Source: Granulicatella sp041433555 (GTDB taxonomy: Bacteria; Bacillota; Bacilli; Lactobacillales; Aerococcaceae). Taken from it: 64,000 nt of DNA. Position numbers and translations under genes: made by a program. The stretch is from positions 1 through 64,000 of the forward strand of contig NZ_JAPWBR010000004.1 of assembly GCF_041433555.1 (NCBI RefSeq), written 5' to 3'. This document shows positions 49,948-59,922 of this stretch, one piece after another (the stretch's first letter is position 1; each line of letters starts with the position of its first letter). The notes beneath the pieces were generated by a model. That model did not search any database and had not been told where the DNA came from. It was given only the letters and a program-made list of their open reading frames with translations.

Positions 49948-51378
49948 TTAGTATTTCGCTAACTCTTGTTGTAATAGTTGGTTTACAACGCCAGGGTTTG
50001 CTTTCCCTTTCGTTTGCTTCATGATTTGCCCAACTAAAAATCCAACAGCACGGTCTTTACCATTCTTGAAGTCTTCAATCGACTGTGCATTGTTCGCCAA
50101 CACATCTTGAATAATCGGTAATAACTGAGCAGGATCACTCAATTGAATCATACCATGTTTTTCAACAACGCCTTTTGCCGTTCCGCCTTCTTCTGCTAAT
50201 AACAAGAAGACTTTCTTCGCTAATTTCGAACTGATGGTTCCGTCTGCGATTAATTGAATCATTTCTGCTAAGCTTTCTGGCGTTAACTTCAAGTCTTTCA
50301 ATTCTAATTTCTTGCTGTTCATGTGCGCTGAGATGTCACCCATTAACCAGTTTGACGCTTGTTTAGGATCGGCACCAGCCGCAACTGTTGCATCGAAGAA
50401 ATCAGACATTTCTTTTGTTAACGTTAATACCATTGCATCGTATTCTGGCAAGCCAAATTCGCTCACATAACGTTCACGACGTTTGCTTGGCATTTCAGGA
50501 ATTGACGCACGCACTTCTTCAATCCATTCATTTGAAATATGGAAGTTTGGTAGGTCTGGTTCTGGGAAGTAACGGTAGTCACTTGAACCTTCTTTAACAC
50601 GCATTAAGATGGTTTGACCAGTCGCATCATCAAAACGACGTGTTTCTTGTAGGATTTCTCCTCCATTACGTAGAACGTTCGCTTGACGAACTTCTTCGAA
50701 CGCTAACCCTTTACGTACGTTGTTAAATGAGTTTAAGTTTTTCAACTCTGTTTTTGTACCGAATTTTTCTTGACCATAAGGACGAATTGAAATGTTCGCG
50801 TCACAACGCATTGAACCTTCTTCCATCTTCACGTCAGAAACACCCGTAAACATGATGATTTGACGAAGTGCTTCAAGGTACGCATAGGCTTCTTCAGGAG
50901 AACGCATATCTGCTTCTGATACGATCTCAATCAGTGGAGTTCCTTGACGGTTTAAGTCCACATATGAGAATCCGTCTGTTCCGTGCGTATTTTTACCCGC
51001 ATCTTCTTCTAAGTGGACACGTTCAATACGAATACGTTTTGTTTGTCCTTCTACTTCGATATCAATCCAGCCATCATGACCGATTGGGTAATCGAATTGA
51101 GAGATTTGGTACGCTTTTGGATTATCAGGGTAGAAATAATTTTTACGGTCAAATTTTGTATCTTGTGAAATGGTACAGTTCAACGCAAGAGCTGCACGCA
51201 TCCCGAATTCTAACGCGCGTTTATTCACGACAGGAAGTACCCCTGGATATCCCCAGTCGATCACGTTTGTATTTGTATTTGGTTCAGCACCGAAATGCGC
51301 TGGTGATGGAGAGAACATTTTTGAATCAGTTTTTAATTCAACGTGGCACTCTAAACCAATAATTGTTTCAAAGTTCAT
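49948..51378 (-). CDS. gatB: Asp/Glu-tRNA amidotransferase subunit B
   Basis: A 476-residue subunit that activates Glu-tRNA-Gln or Asp-tRNA-Asn for amidation. IGLECHVELKTDSKMFSPSP opens the cradle domain, YSYVDLNRQGTPLIEIV-like FSYVDLNRQGTPLIEIVSEA follows, and the C-terminal YqeY-like domain ends KGKANPGVVNQLLQQELAK. Last in gatC-gatA-gatB (gap 14 bases). Confidence 0.97.
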   Translation of the reverse strand: MNFETIIGLECHVELKTDSKMFSPSPAHFGAEPNTNTNVIDWGYPGVLPVVNKRALEFGMRAALALNCTISQDTKFDRKNYFYPDNPKAYQISQFDYPIGHDGWIDIEVEGQTKRIRIERVHLEEDAGKNTHGTDGFSYVDLNRQGTPLIEIVSEADMRSPEEAYAYLEALRQIIMFTGVSDVKMEEGSMRCDANISIRPYGQEKFGTKTELKNLNSFNNVRKGLAFEEVRQANVLRNGGEILQETRRFDDATGQTILMRVKEGSSDYRYFPEPDLPNFHISNEWIEEVRASIPEMPSKRRERYVSEFGLPEYDAMVLTLTKEMSDFFDATVAAGADPKQASNWLMGDISAHMNSKKLELKDLKLTPESLAEMIQLIADGTISSKLAKKVFLLLAEEGGTAKGVVEKHGMIQLSDPAQLLPIIQDVLANNAQSIEDFKNGKDRAVGFLVGQIMKQTKGKANPGVVNQLLQQELAKY

Positions 51379-51392
51379 GTCATTGTTCCTCC

Positions 51393-52850
51393 TTATAATT
51401 GTGGGCGGCGTAAGTAGTAATCATTTGCTTGTTCAAATGCATACGCTGCTTGGTAAATCGTTTTTTCTTGGAAGTAATTTCCGATTAATTGAATTCCGAC
51501 TGGTAGGCCTTCGTTTGTGAAGCCAGCAGGAACTGAAATCGCTGGTAGCCCAGCTAAGTTTACAGGAACTGTTAATAAGTCTGCCATGTACATTGCGATT
51601 GGGTCGTCACTGTGTGCGCCTAATCCGAATGCGGCAGAAGTTGTTACAGGTCCTAATATTAAATCATAGTTTTCAAATACTTTTGCAAAGTCTTGTTTGA
51701 TTAAAGTACGTACTTGACCCGCTTTCTTGAAGTATGCATCGTAGTAACCAGAACTTAAGCTAAATGTTCCAAGCATGATACGACGTTTTACTTCCATTCC
51801 GAACCCTTCAGAACGGCTCTTCACGTATAAATCTTCTAATGTTTCTGCTTCTGTTGAACGGTGACCGTAACGGATTCCGTCGAAACGTTGTAAGTTAGAA
51901 GAAGCTTCTGATGAAGCGATGATATAGTACGCTGGAATACCGTATTTAGAGTGAGGTAGGCTCACTTCTTCTACGATAGCCCCCATTTCGCGGTATTGGT
52001 CAGCCGCTTTTAAGACAGCTGCTTGAACTTCAGGGTCCACACCTTCCGCAAAATATTCTTTTGGTAACGCGATACGCATGCCTTTGATGTCACCTGTTAA
52101 TCCTTTATGGTAAGCAGGCACTTCTTGTGGCACACTTGTTGAATCGCGGTGATCATAACCTGAAATCGCGCTTAATACTAAGGCGTTATCTTGAACGGTA
52201 CGTGTAAATGGTCCGATTTGGTCTAAGCTTGACGCAAAGGCAATCAAACCGTAACGAGAAATACGACCATAAGTTGGTTTCATCCCAACAATCCCTGTGA
52301 AACTTGCAGGTTGGCGGATAGAACCACCTGTATCAGAACCAAGTGAAGCTAGTACTTCGCCTGAAGCAACCGCTGCGGCAGAACCACCTGAAGATCCACC
52401 AGGAACTTTTGTTAAGTCCCACGGATTTTTTGTTTTCTTGAAGTAAGAAGTTTCTGTTGAACCACCCATGGCAAATTCGTCCATGTTTAATTTACCAACG
52501 TTCACCGCACCTTCTGCTTTTAATAATTCCATTACGTGCGCGTCGTAAATTGGGTTGAAGTCTTCCAACATACGGCTTGAAGCAGTTGTTAAAAGATCGC
52601 GAGTGACGATATTGTCTTTAATCCCGATTGGAAGACCTTGAAGAGAAGCTTCTTCGCCGTAGCCTTTTTCATCAGCAGCGGCTGCTTGTTGCAGTGCTTC
52701 TTCTTCATTTAATGTCACGAACGCTTCTACTTTAGGTTCTAAAGCATGGATACGTTCGAATGTTTCTTTTGTTAATTCCACAGAAGTGAATTCTTTATTA
52801 CGAAGGCCTTCGTGAAGCTCAACTAATGTTTTGTTTTCAATAATACTCAC
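51393..52850 (-). CDS. gatA: Asp/Glu-tRNA amidotransferase subunit A
   Basis: A 485-residue amidase that releases ammonia from glutamine. The Ser-cis-Ser-Lys triad is present: Lys78 in GIKDN, Ser153 in GGSSGGS, nucleophile Ser177 in GSDTGGSIRQPA. It overlaps gatC by four bases, so translation is coupled. Confidence 0.97.
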   Translation of the reverse strand: MSIIENKTLVELHEGLRNKEFTSVELTKETFERIHALEPKVEAFVTLNEEEALQQAAAADEKGYGEEASLQGLPIGIKDNIVTRDLLTTASSRMLEDFNPIYDAHVMELLKAEGAVNVGKLNMDEFAMGGSTETSYFKKTKNPWDLTKVPGGSSGGSAAAVASGEVLASLGSDTGGSIRQPASFTGIVGMKPTYGRISRYGLIAFASSLDQIGPFTRTVQDNALVLSAISGYDHRDSTSVPQEVPAYHKGLTGDIKGMRIALPKEYFAEGVDPEVQAAVLKAADQYREMGAIVEEVSLPHSKYGIPAYYIIASSEASSNLQRFDGIRYGHRSTEAETLEDLYVKSRSEGFGMEVKRRIMLGTFSLSSGYYDAYFKKAGQVRTLIKQDFAKVFENYDLILGPVTTSAAFGLGAHSDDPIAMYMADLLTVPVNLAGLPAISVPAGFTNEGLPVGIQLIGNYFQEKTIYQAAYAFEQANDYYLRRPQL

Positions 52851-53155
52851 GCTTCACCCTCCTCGTTTTCACCCATAATTGCAGGCACTTGAATAAATCC
52901 ATCTTCGCTTGTTTTCACATTACGCATTAACAAGTCGCGGTCTGTTCCTTTTTCAGCAACATCTTCACGCATCACATTCACTAATGGATATCCGTGAGTT
53001 GTGACAGGCACACCCGTTGTATCTACTTCGTTTAATTGTTCCACCATATCAATGATATCGCTCATTTGTTCTGTAAAATGAAGGATTTCATTGTCGGCAA
53101 AAGTTAGCTTTGCAAGTTTGGCAACGTGTCTAACTTCTTTTTCCTCAATGGCCAT
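52847..53155 (-). CDS. gatC: Asp/Glu-tRNA amidotransferase subunit C
   Basis: A 102-residue small subunit that clamps GatA to GatB. VRHVAKLAKLTFADNEILHF, MVEQLNEVDTTGVPVTTHGY and MREDVAEKG follow the family pattern. Start ATG behind GAGGAAAA. Follows camS by 65 bases; a short hairpin (GGCA-GAAG-TGCC then TTTT, near 53196-53212) in that gap may weakly terminate camS. Confidence 0.94.
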   Translation of the reverse strand: MAIEEKEVRHVAKLAKLTFADNEILHFTEQMSDIIDMVEQLNEVDTTGVPVTTHGYPLVNVMREDVAEKGTDRDLLMRNVKTSEDGFIQVPAIMGENEEGEA

Positions 53156-53220
53156 GTTTTTTCCTCGCTTTCAAAATCATTACTTTACTATTGTAAAAGG
53201 CACTTCTGCCTCCGTCAACG

Positions 53221-54348
53221 TTAATCAAAGATATGGTAGGTGAAGACACCTTGCGACATATCTTGCAGTAAGAACGCCTCTACTCCATTGATTGAACTGA
53301 TTCGAACTTCTACCGGTGTTGTTTTCGGTAAGTATTTATTCGCAACGTCTGTTACGTGCTGTGCTAAAGCGATAATTTCTGATTCGCCATAGAATTGCGT
53401 CATGATATTCACGACCATCTTCTTAGCCACATTATCTTGATACATCACGCGAGCCGTTACTCCTGAGAGGTTCGGGAAGAAGTTTTGCACTTCTGTTCTA
53501 AAGTTTTCAAATGCTGTTGACTCTTCTGTCGCAGATTCGTTCACTAATGGAAGCACAACTACTTTTTGGTTCACGTTTGACCAGTTTGTAATCTCTGTTC
53601 CTTCTACTGAAGTTGCTTCAAGAACGTATACCCCACCGCCGATATCATCTTTAGACGTTTGACGGAACACTCCAAATACGATTGGCACAGCCTTCAATGC
53701 ATCATTTTGACGCAGTCTTGTTAGGATTGTGTTGGCAATCGCTTTGGCTTGTTCGATCATCGCTTCATTTGAGATTTCTGTTTCGGCGTCTTTGCCATCG
53801 TTCGTGTAGTAATCCACACTATTCATCGCAATCCCGATACTAATCCCACCTAATTCAAAGTTGTTTTCTGTTTGAATCATGTAGTCTTGTTCGAGGATTT
53901 GCGCTAAATAAATTGGCGCACGACCTGTTGGAGACGTATCTCCGTTATCAGCAGGGTTTAACCCGTCTGGATTTTTATCACTCTTACGCGCAATCCATTT
54001 TGCAGTTGTTTCCGCATCGATGATTTGGCCTTCTCTGAAGAAGTATTGGTTCGTTGGGAACACGCTTCTTGAAAGGTCAATCAATCCTGTTTCAAAGTTC
54101 TTTAAGTTGAACCCTGTGTTTAAGCTTAATGTCGCACCGCGGTTTTGGCTCACTTCGTATTTACCATTTGTGATAAGCGCGCGGTAAAAATTGTTTGATA
54201 ATTGATTTGTTGTTGATTGTACTACTTTTGTATTGGAATCTTTATTGGTATTCGTGCTAGGTTGATTCGCTCTTGTAACGTCTGCACAGGCAGCAAGCGA
54301 AATCACACTGGCTAATCCAAGTAATCCCAATCGTAATTTCTTTCTCAT
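53221..54348 (-). CDS. camS: CamS-family sex pheromone lipoprotein
   Basis: A 375-residue lipoprotein; signal ends SLAAC with Cys21. In Enterococcus and Staphylococcus the cleaved signal peptide gives rise to a pheromone-like peptide, and the mature lipoprotein has an unknown wall role. FREGQIIDAETTAKWIARKS, DGLNPADNG and GGGVYVLEATSVEGTEI-type segments are family features. The gene is in the conserved ligA-camS-gatC order, 12 bases after ligA. Confidence 0.93.
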   Translation of the reverse strand: MRKKLRLGLLGLASVISLAACADVTRANQPSTNTNKDSNTKVVQSTTNQLSNNFYRALITNGKYEVSQNRGATLSLNTGFNLKNFETGLIDLSRSVFPTNQYFFREGQIIDAETTAKWIARKSDKNPDGLNPADNGDTSPTGRAPIYLAQILEQDYMIQTENNFELGGISIGIAMNSVDYYTNDGKDAETEISNEAMIEQAKAIANTILTRLRQNDALKAVPIVFGVFRQTSKDDIGGGVYVLEATSVEGTEITNWSNVNQKVVVLPLVNESATEESTAFENFRTEVQNFFPNLSGVTARVMYQDNVAKKMVVNIMTQFYGESEIIALAQHVTDVANKYLPKTTPVEVRISSINGVEAFLLQDMSQGVFTYHIFD

Positions 54349-54360
54349 GTGACATCCTTT

Positions 54361-56361
54361 CTATGCAAGAGAATCGAGAAACTGTTGCTCACTCCAAACT
54401 TCGATACCAAGGTCATTGGCCTTCGTTAATTTACTTCCGGCAGAATGACCCGCAATCACCACGTCCGTTTTCTTAGAAACAGAACCAGTCACTTTGGCGC
54501 CAAGCGATTCGAGTTTTTCTTTTGCATCTTGTCTTGTTAATTGTTCTAAAGTCCCTGTTAATACGACCGTCTTACCGCTGAGGACGTGTCCTGAGGCAGC
54601 TGAGTCGTCTTTTGTCACTCCAAGATAGGTCATATTCACGCCACTATCTTGCAATTCTTGAATTAATTCTTGAACAGATGGTTGTTCAAAATAAGTTTTT
54701 ACACTATAAGCAATAATATCACCTAAACCATCAATTTCCAACAATTGTTCAATGCTCGCCTCTTTCAAAGCTGTCATCGTTTTAAAATGTTGCGCTAATT
54801 CTTTCGCCGCCTTGGTTCCGACATGACGGATTCCAAGTCCTGTAACGAGGCGTTCCAATGAGTTTTCTTTACTCTTCTCAATTGCTTCAAGAATATTTTC
54901 TGCGCTCTTTTGTTGAATTTTATCTAACGCTAATAGCTGGTCTAGTGTTAATTGATATAAATCTGCCACATCGAGAACAAGCCCTTCTTCAAAGAGTTGC
55001 TTAATGACACGTGGCCCAATTCCACTCATATTCATCGCATTTCGTGAAACAAAGTGGCTTAACCCTTCTGTCAATTGAGCAGAACATTTTGGATTCAAGC
55101 AGCGAATCGCCACCTCTTCTTCCAAATGTTCTAATTTTGCATGACAGACCGGACAAGTCGTTGGAAACTCGTACGGCTGACTCGTTGCAGGACGTTTCTC
55201 TAAAATTACGCGTGTGACTTCTGGAATAATGTCTCCAGCCTTATGAATCACAACGGTGTCTTCTAGACGAATGTCGCGCTCCTTAATCAAGTCAATATTA
55301 TGCAAGCTCGCACGGCGCACCGTCGTTCCTGCTAGTTGAACGGGATCCATCACCGCAGTTGGCGTTACAACCCCCGTACGCCCAACCGTCCACTCGATAT
55401 CGCGGACAATCGTTTGCGCTTCTTCTGCCGGGAATTTATACGCAATCGCCCAACGTGGTGCTTTCACGGTAAATCCGATTTCTTCTTGAGCGGCAAAGTC
55501 ATTCACCTTAATCACCATACCGTCAATTTCATATGGTAAATCTGGACGCTTCGCTGCAATCGTCTCAATGTAATTCCAGACTTCATCAATCGTTTGGCAT
55601 TTTAAGCGCTCTGGATTTGTGACAAAGCCAATCTCTGCCATTTTTTCTAATAGCTCTTCTTGGGTTGAAACATTAAGTTCTTCCACACTTGGACTGCTAT
55701 AAAGAAATACGGATAAGTTTCGCTTCGCCGCAATTTTTGGATCGAGCTGACGAAGACTTCCTGCCGCCGCATTTCTTGGGTTAGCAAAAACTTCGAGTCC
55801 TTCTTCTTCACGCGACTGGTTTAGTGCTACGAATGCTTTTTTCGGCATATAACATTCCCCGCGCACTTCGATATTCCAAGGTTCTTTTAGAGAAAGTGGC
55901 ACAGATTTAATCGTGCGAACATTCCCTGTTACGTCTTCCCCAGTCGTTCCGTCACCACGAGTCGCTCCGAGTACGAGCTGTCCGTTTTGATACGTCAACG
56001 CGATAGAGAGTCCATCGATTTTCAATTCACACACATATTCAATCGCACGGTTCGTTAATTTACGAAGACGCGCATCGAATTCTTCCAAGTCTTCTTTTGA
56101 GAAAGCATTTGAAAGGCTGAGCATTGGATTCGTGTGCGTCACCTTCTGGAACTGGTCGAGCACTTCTCCACCCACACGCTGCGTAGGCGAATCAGGCGTC
56201 ACGAATTCCGGATGTTCAACTTCAAGCGCCACTAGTTCATGATATGCCTTGTCGTACTGTGCATCGGTTGCAGTAGGCTTATCCTCCACATAATACTCAT
56301 GACTCCAACGATTTAATTGTTCTTTTAGCTCTTCAATTCTTTGTTGAATCGTTGTACTCAT
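54361..56361 (-). CDS. ligA: NAD-dependent DNA ligase
   Basis: A 666-residue ligase sealing nicks in replication and repair. NAD domain Ia, catalytic Lys114 in CELKIDGLS, TGEDVTGNVRTIKSVP, OB fold, the Cys4 zinc finger (CPVC, then CLNPKC), helix-hairpin-helix repeats and a C-terminal BRCT domain (LSGKTVVLTGTLEQLTRQDA) are all there. A first ATG two codons upstream sits directly after GAGG; the second (56361) is better spaced. Nine bases from pcrA. Confidence 0.97.
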   Translation of the reverse strand: MSTTIQQRIEELKEQLNRWSHEYYVEDKPTATDAQYDKAYHELVALEVEHPEFVTPDSPTQRVGGEVLDQFQKVTHTNPMLSLSNAFSKEDLEEFDARLRKLTNRAIEYVCELKIDGLSIALTYQNGQLVLGATRGDGTTGEDVTGNVRTIKSVPLSLKEPWNIEVRGECYMPKKAFVALNQSREEEGLEVFANPRNAAAGSLRQLDPKIAAKRNLSVFLYSSPSVEELNVSTQEELLEKMAEIGFVTNPERLKCQTIDEVWNYIETIAAKRPDLPYEIDGMVIKVNDFAAQEEIGFTVKAPRWAIAYKFPAEEAQTIVRDIEWTVGRTGVVTPTAVMDPVQLAGTTVRRASLHNIDLIKERDIRLEDTVVIHKAGDIIPEVTRVILEKRPATSQPYEFPTTCPVCHAKLEHLEEEVAIRCLNPKCSAQLTEGLSHFVSRNAMNMSGIGPRVIKQLFEEGLVLDVADLYQLTLDQLLALDKIQQKSAENILEAIEKSKENSLERLVTGLGIRHVGTKAAKELAQHFKTMTALKEASIEQLLEIDGLGDIIAYSVKTYFEQPSVQELIQELQDSGVNMTYLGVTKDDSAASGHVLSGKTVVLTGTLEQLTRQDAKEKLESLGAKVTGSVSKKTDVVIAGHSAGSKLTKANDLGIEVWSEQQFLDSLA

Positions 56362-56370
56362 CTTCATCCT

Positions 56371-58743
56371 CTATTCTTCGATTTTTTCGATTGGGGCAAA
56401 ACTTGCAAGGAGTCGTTTAATCCCCATTCCTGCAAAGGCCACATCTAACTCTTGGCGGTCCCCTTCACCAGTAATGCGGACAACGGTTCCTGTTCCCCAT
56501 TTTTTATGTGACACTTTCATGCCCACAGTCCATCCATCTGTTGAAGATGAACTTGCTTGTGGCTTATCCGCACGTTGAATACGCGCTGGTGTCGTTTGTT
56601 TCTTTTGTAAATAGCCACCGCCATTAGACGATTGGCTACTTGAGCGATAGCGGTCAAATAATCCTCCGCCACCTGTTGATGACGTAGACTGAGAGGTGCT
56701 ACGTGCTCCATACGATGACGTTTGGCTACGCGTTCCATAAGAAGATTTCGAATCGTTCGTATAGAAACTGCTTGAGTAATACGAATCACTCACCGTTACG
56801 CCTTCTTTTTCTAATAAGCTGTCATCAATTTCTTGCATGAATCGTGACTCACGATAGTTTTGTGTCTTCCCGTAAAGAAGTCGTGAGTACGCACGGGTCA
56901 TAAAGAGTTTCTTCTCAGCACGGGTAATCCCTACATATGCCAAGCGACGTTCCTCTTCTTCGCCATCTTCTTGGAGTGATCGTCCTGATGGGAAAATCCC
57001 GTCTTCCATTCCGACAAGGAACACAACCGGGAACTCAAGTCCTTTTGCCGCGTGCAAGGTCATTAAGGTGATTTGAGAAGCGCTCGTTTCTTCTTCGCTT
57101 TCCATATCTGTCACTAGTGACAAGTCTGTTAAGAATTGGACGAGTGGTGATTCTTCAGCCTCTGTATCGAGTCGTTGTTCTTCGAACTCTTTGGCTACCG
57201 ATAAGAACTCACGCATGTTATCGATACGCGCATCGGCTTCCATCGTACGTGCTTGTTCAAGGGCTGTAATATACCCTGATTTTGTCATCACTTCTTCAAT
57301 CAAGTCTGTTAATGTCACAAACTCTTGCATCTTCGTTAAATCGGCGATGAGTTGTGCAAAATCAGCTAATCCCTTACCTGCTTTTCCAGAAATGCCGTTT
57401 AACGGACTTCCGGCTGCTTCAAGTAGCGAGAAACTATGCATTTCGGCAAAGAGAGCGAGTTTTTCGATACTCTTATCTCCGATACCGCGTTTTGGCGCAT
57501 TCACCACACGTCTGAAACTAAAGTCATCCGTTGGGTTCACTAGTAGTCGTAAATAAGCAAGAAGGTCTTTAATTTCCATGCGTTCATAGAAACGCTGGCC
57601 TCCGACCATCTTGAATGGCATATTCGCCTTTAGTAAATCTTCTTCAAGAGTACGTGACTGCGCGTTACTTCTGTAAAGCACCGCAAAATCGCTATAGTCA
57701 TACCCGTCGAAGTTCACCATTTTTTGAATCGTGCTGATGACATAACGAGATTCATCATCCCCAGAAAAGGCGCAGTAATACGTGATTTTCTCACCTGCTT
57801 CATTGTCGGTCCACAATTCTTTCGGCTTACGATTCACATTATTTTCAATGACTTGGTTGGCTGCTTTTAAGATGGTCTTTGTCGAACGGTAGTTTTGCTC
57901 GAGAAGGACCACTTTGGCATCCGGATAATCTTGTTCAAATGACAAGATGTTTTCCATATCAGCCCCACGCCATCCGTAAATACTTTGGTCGGCATCCCCT
58001 ACAACGCAGATGTTTTTGAATTTATCTGCAAGGAGCTTCACCAATAAGTATTGCGCGTGGTTGGTATCCTGATACTCATCCACGTGGATATAGTGGAATT
58101 GTTGTTGGTAATAATCCAACACCTCTTGATGTTCTTGGAATAATTTCACGGTCAACATGATAAGGTCATCGAAGTCTACCGTCATATTTTTTCGCATTTC
58201 TGCTTGATACTCTTTATAACATTTCGCATAAATTTGGCTCACATAGTCCAAATGGTTCTTCGCAAATGTTTCAGCATCTTCGAAATTATTTTTCGCATTA
58301 CTGATGCTTGCCAACACCCCACGTGGCTCAAAGCGATCCGTATCGATATCGAGCTTTTGCATAATTCGTTTCATCGCTGAAAGTTGGTCGCCTGAATCGA
58401 TAATCGTAAACGACTTGGCTAACCCGATATTCTCACAGTAACGACGAAGGATACGCACGCACATCGAGTGGAAAGTTGATACCCACATGTCTTGTGCCTG
58501 TTCTCCGACAAGTGCCGCCACACGCTCTTTCATCTCGTTGGCCGCTTTATTCGTAAACGTAATCGCTAAAATATTCCACGGTTGTACCGCTTCTTCTGCC
58601 AAAATATAGGCCATGCGGTGGGTTAACACACGCGTCTTCCCACTCCCCGCGCCAGCCATGACTAGAAGTGGCCCTTGCGTATGCATGACCGCTTCTTTTT
58701 GGCGAGGGTTCATTCCCTTAATTAAATCACTCGAATTTTTCAC
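56371..58743 (-). CDS. pcrA: ATP-dependent DNA helicase PcrA
   Basis: A 790-residue UvrD-family 3'-5' helicase for repair, plasmid replication and RecA removal. Walker A AGAGSGKTR lies near residue 31, DEYQDTNHAQY is motif II, QNYRSTKTIL motif IV-like, TLHAAKGLEFPVVF motif V and VGITRAEKKLFM motif VI. A Ser/Gly-rich spacer leads to the C-terminal Tudor-like GMKVSHKKWGTGTVV domain. Start GTG behind AAAGGA. Heads pcrA-ligA-camS-gatCAB. Confidence 0.97.
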   Translation of the reverse strand: MKNSSDLIKGMNPRQKEAVMHTQGPLLVMAGAGSGKTRVLTHRMAYILAEEAVQPWNILAITFTNKAANEMKERVAALVGEQAQDMWVSTFHSMCVRILRRYCENIGLAKSFTIIDSGDQLSAMKRIMQKLDIDTDRFEPRGVLASISNAKNNFEDAETFAKNHLDYVSQIYAKCYKEYQAEMRKNMTVDFDDLIMLTVKLFQEHQEVLDYYQQQFHYIHVDEYQDTNHAQYLLVKLLADKFKNICVVGDADQSIYGWRGADMENILSFEQDYPDAKVVLLEQNYRSTKTILKAANQVIENNVNRKPKELWTDNEAGEKITYYCAFSGDDESRYVISTIQKMVNFDGYDYSDFAVLYRSNAQSRTLEEDLLKANMPFKMVGGQRFYERMEIKDLLAYLRLLVNPTDDFSFRRVVNAPKRGIGDKSIEKLALFAEMHSFSLLEAAGSPLNGISGKAGKGLADFAQLIADLTKMQEFVTLTDLIEEVMTKSGYITALEQARTMEADARIDNMREFLSVAKEFEEQRLDTEAEESPLVQFLTDLSLVTDMESEEETSASQITLMTLHAAKGLEFPVVFLVGMEDGIFPSGRSLQEDGEEEERRLAYVGITRAEKKLFMTRAYSRLLYGKTQNYRESRFMQEIDDSLLEKEGVTVSDSYYSSSFYTNDSKSSYGTRSQTSSYGARSTSQSTSSTGGGGLFDRYRSSSQSSNGGGYLQKKQTTPARIQRADKPQASSSSTDGWTVGMKVSHKKWGTGTVVRITGEGDRQELDVAFAGMGIKRLLASFAPIEKIEE

Positions 58744-58764
58744 AACTCTGTCCTTTCGTAAAGG

Positions 58765-59889
58765 TTATTGAACGTTGAAAAATAAGTCTGTTACTTCAAT
58801 TTCTCTGAGTAAATCCACACTTGAAGCTCCGCGTAGTCGAATCACACCAAGCACGTCAGTTGCGCGTTTTGGTGTTAATTGGAAGAACTCGAAGTCCCAT
58901 TGTGGTTTCAATAACGTTAATAAACTTGCTTTTTCCATCATCGATTCGTAAATTGGCACGATGATCATTTCTTCTTTGATTTCTTTGTATTCGATTGGCA
59001 GCCCTGTTGCCACGCGCACAAGAATTTCAGACATGCTATGGCCTAAGAAGGCGCTGCTGAACTGTTGTTGCACGAGTGGTAATTGGTTAACCCCATCCAC
59101 ATAGAAAATACCGTTATTTCCCATCTTCACTTGAATCGAAAGAATGGTCGTTCCAGATAAATTATCCATAATCTTGAAGGCGATGCGTTTCAATTCTTGC
59201 ACCCATTCTGGATTTAGTCGACGAGAAACGATACTGTATTTTAATTTACCCGTGATGTAGACATCTTCTGAAATCGGAAGGACTGTCACGCGGTCTTCGT
59301 AGTCACGTACAACGGTCACTGTAAAATGACGTTGCGCTGGGACGAAGGCTGTTAACATACATGGGCCTTCTTCTAGTTTTTCAAGAACGCGCTCTTCAAA
59401 GTCTTCATCGTAAAGCTCTAACTTTTCTTCCACGCGATTCTTCACAAGATTGCTTTCTAAGTACGCTGGAAGGCCGATACTCTGGACAATCGAAGGTAAT
59501 TCGCCGACCGTTGTCACTAAGCTGTATGGTGCAAGGTTAATCGCATGCGTATCTAAGAATAATTTTTCAACTGTACGATTTTGCGAAATCTCTGCCAGTT
59601 CAAACGATTGATAATAGCGAGTTTTGCTGCTGATCTCGTAAAGCACATCGACTGGCACTAAGTTTGTTAATAATAAAACCGTGTCTACTTTTTCTGCGAA
59701 ATCTAATAACGCCTCACGGTCTTTGTAAGAAGAGACGATTTCATACTCAGCCATCGAAATAGCCGCCTCGTTCGATTGGTGGTAGCAGTACACAACGTAC
59801 CCCATTTTTCTTGCTTCGCGAGCGATGGATGCGACTTGCTCATCTCCACCGATAATTCCGATGATGGCTCCTGGTAATAACTGACTCAT
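58765..59889 (-). CDS. PurK-like ATP-grasp protein
   Basis: A 374-residue protein with the preATP-grasp / ATP-grasp layout of N5-carboxyaminoimidazole ribonucleotide synthase: GAIIGIIGGDEQVASIAREA, FLDTHAINLAPYSLV, GTTILSIQVKMGNNGIFYVD and VNQLPLVQQQFSSAFLGHSM. In true PurK the ending motif is ARPHNSGH; here NQLPLVQQQ stands in its place, so the active site differs. No purE or purine operon is nearby. Divergent PurK paralog, role unknown. Precedes pcrA by 21 bases. Confidence 0.82.
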   Translation of the reverse strand: MSQLLPGAIIGIIGGDEQVASIAREARKMGYVVYCYHQSNEAAISMAEYEIVSSYKDREALLDFAEKVDTVLLLTNLVPVDVLYEISSKTRYYQSFELAEISQNRTVEKLFLDTHAINLAPYSLVTTVGELPSIVQSIGLPAYLESNLVKNRVEEKLELYDEDFEERVLEKLEEGPCMLTAFVPAQRHFTVTVVRDYEDRVTVLPISEDVYITGKLKYSIVSRRLNPEWVQELKRIAFKIMDNLSGTTILSIQVKMGNNGIFYVDGVNQLPLVQQQFSSAFLGHSMSEILVRVATGLPIEYKEIKEEMIIVPIYESMMEKASLLTLLKPQWDFEFFQLTPKRATDVLGVIRLRGASSVDLLREIEVTDLFFNVQ

Positions 59890-59922
59890 TAATATCCTCT
59901 CCTTTACTAATCCGTTTGAACG

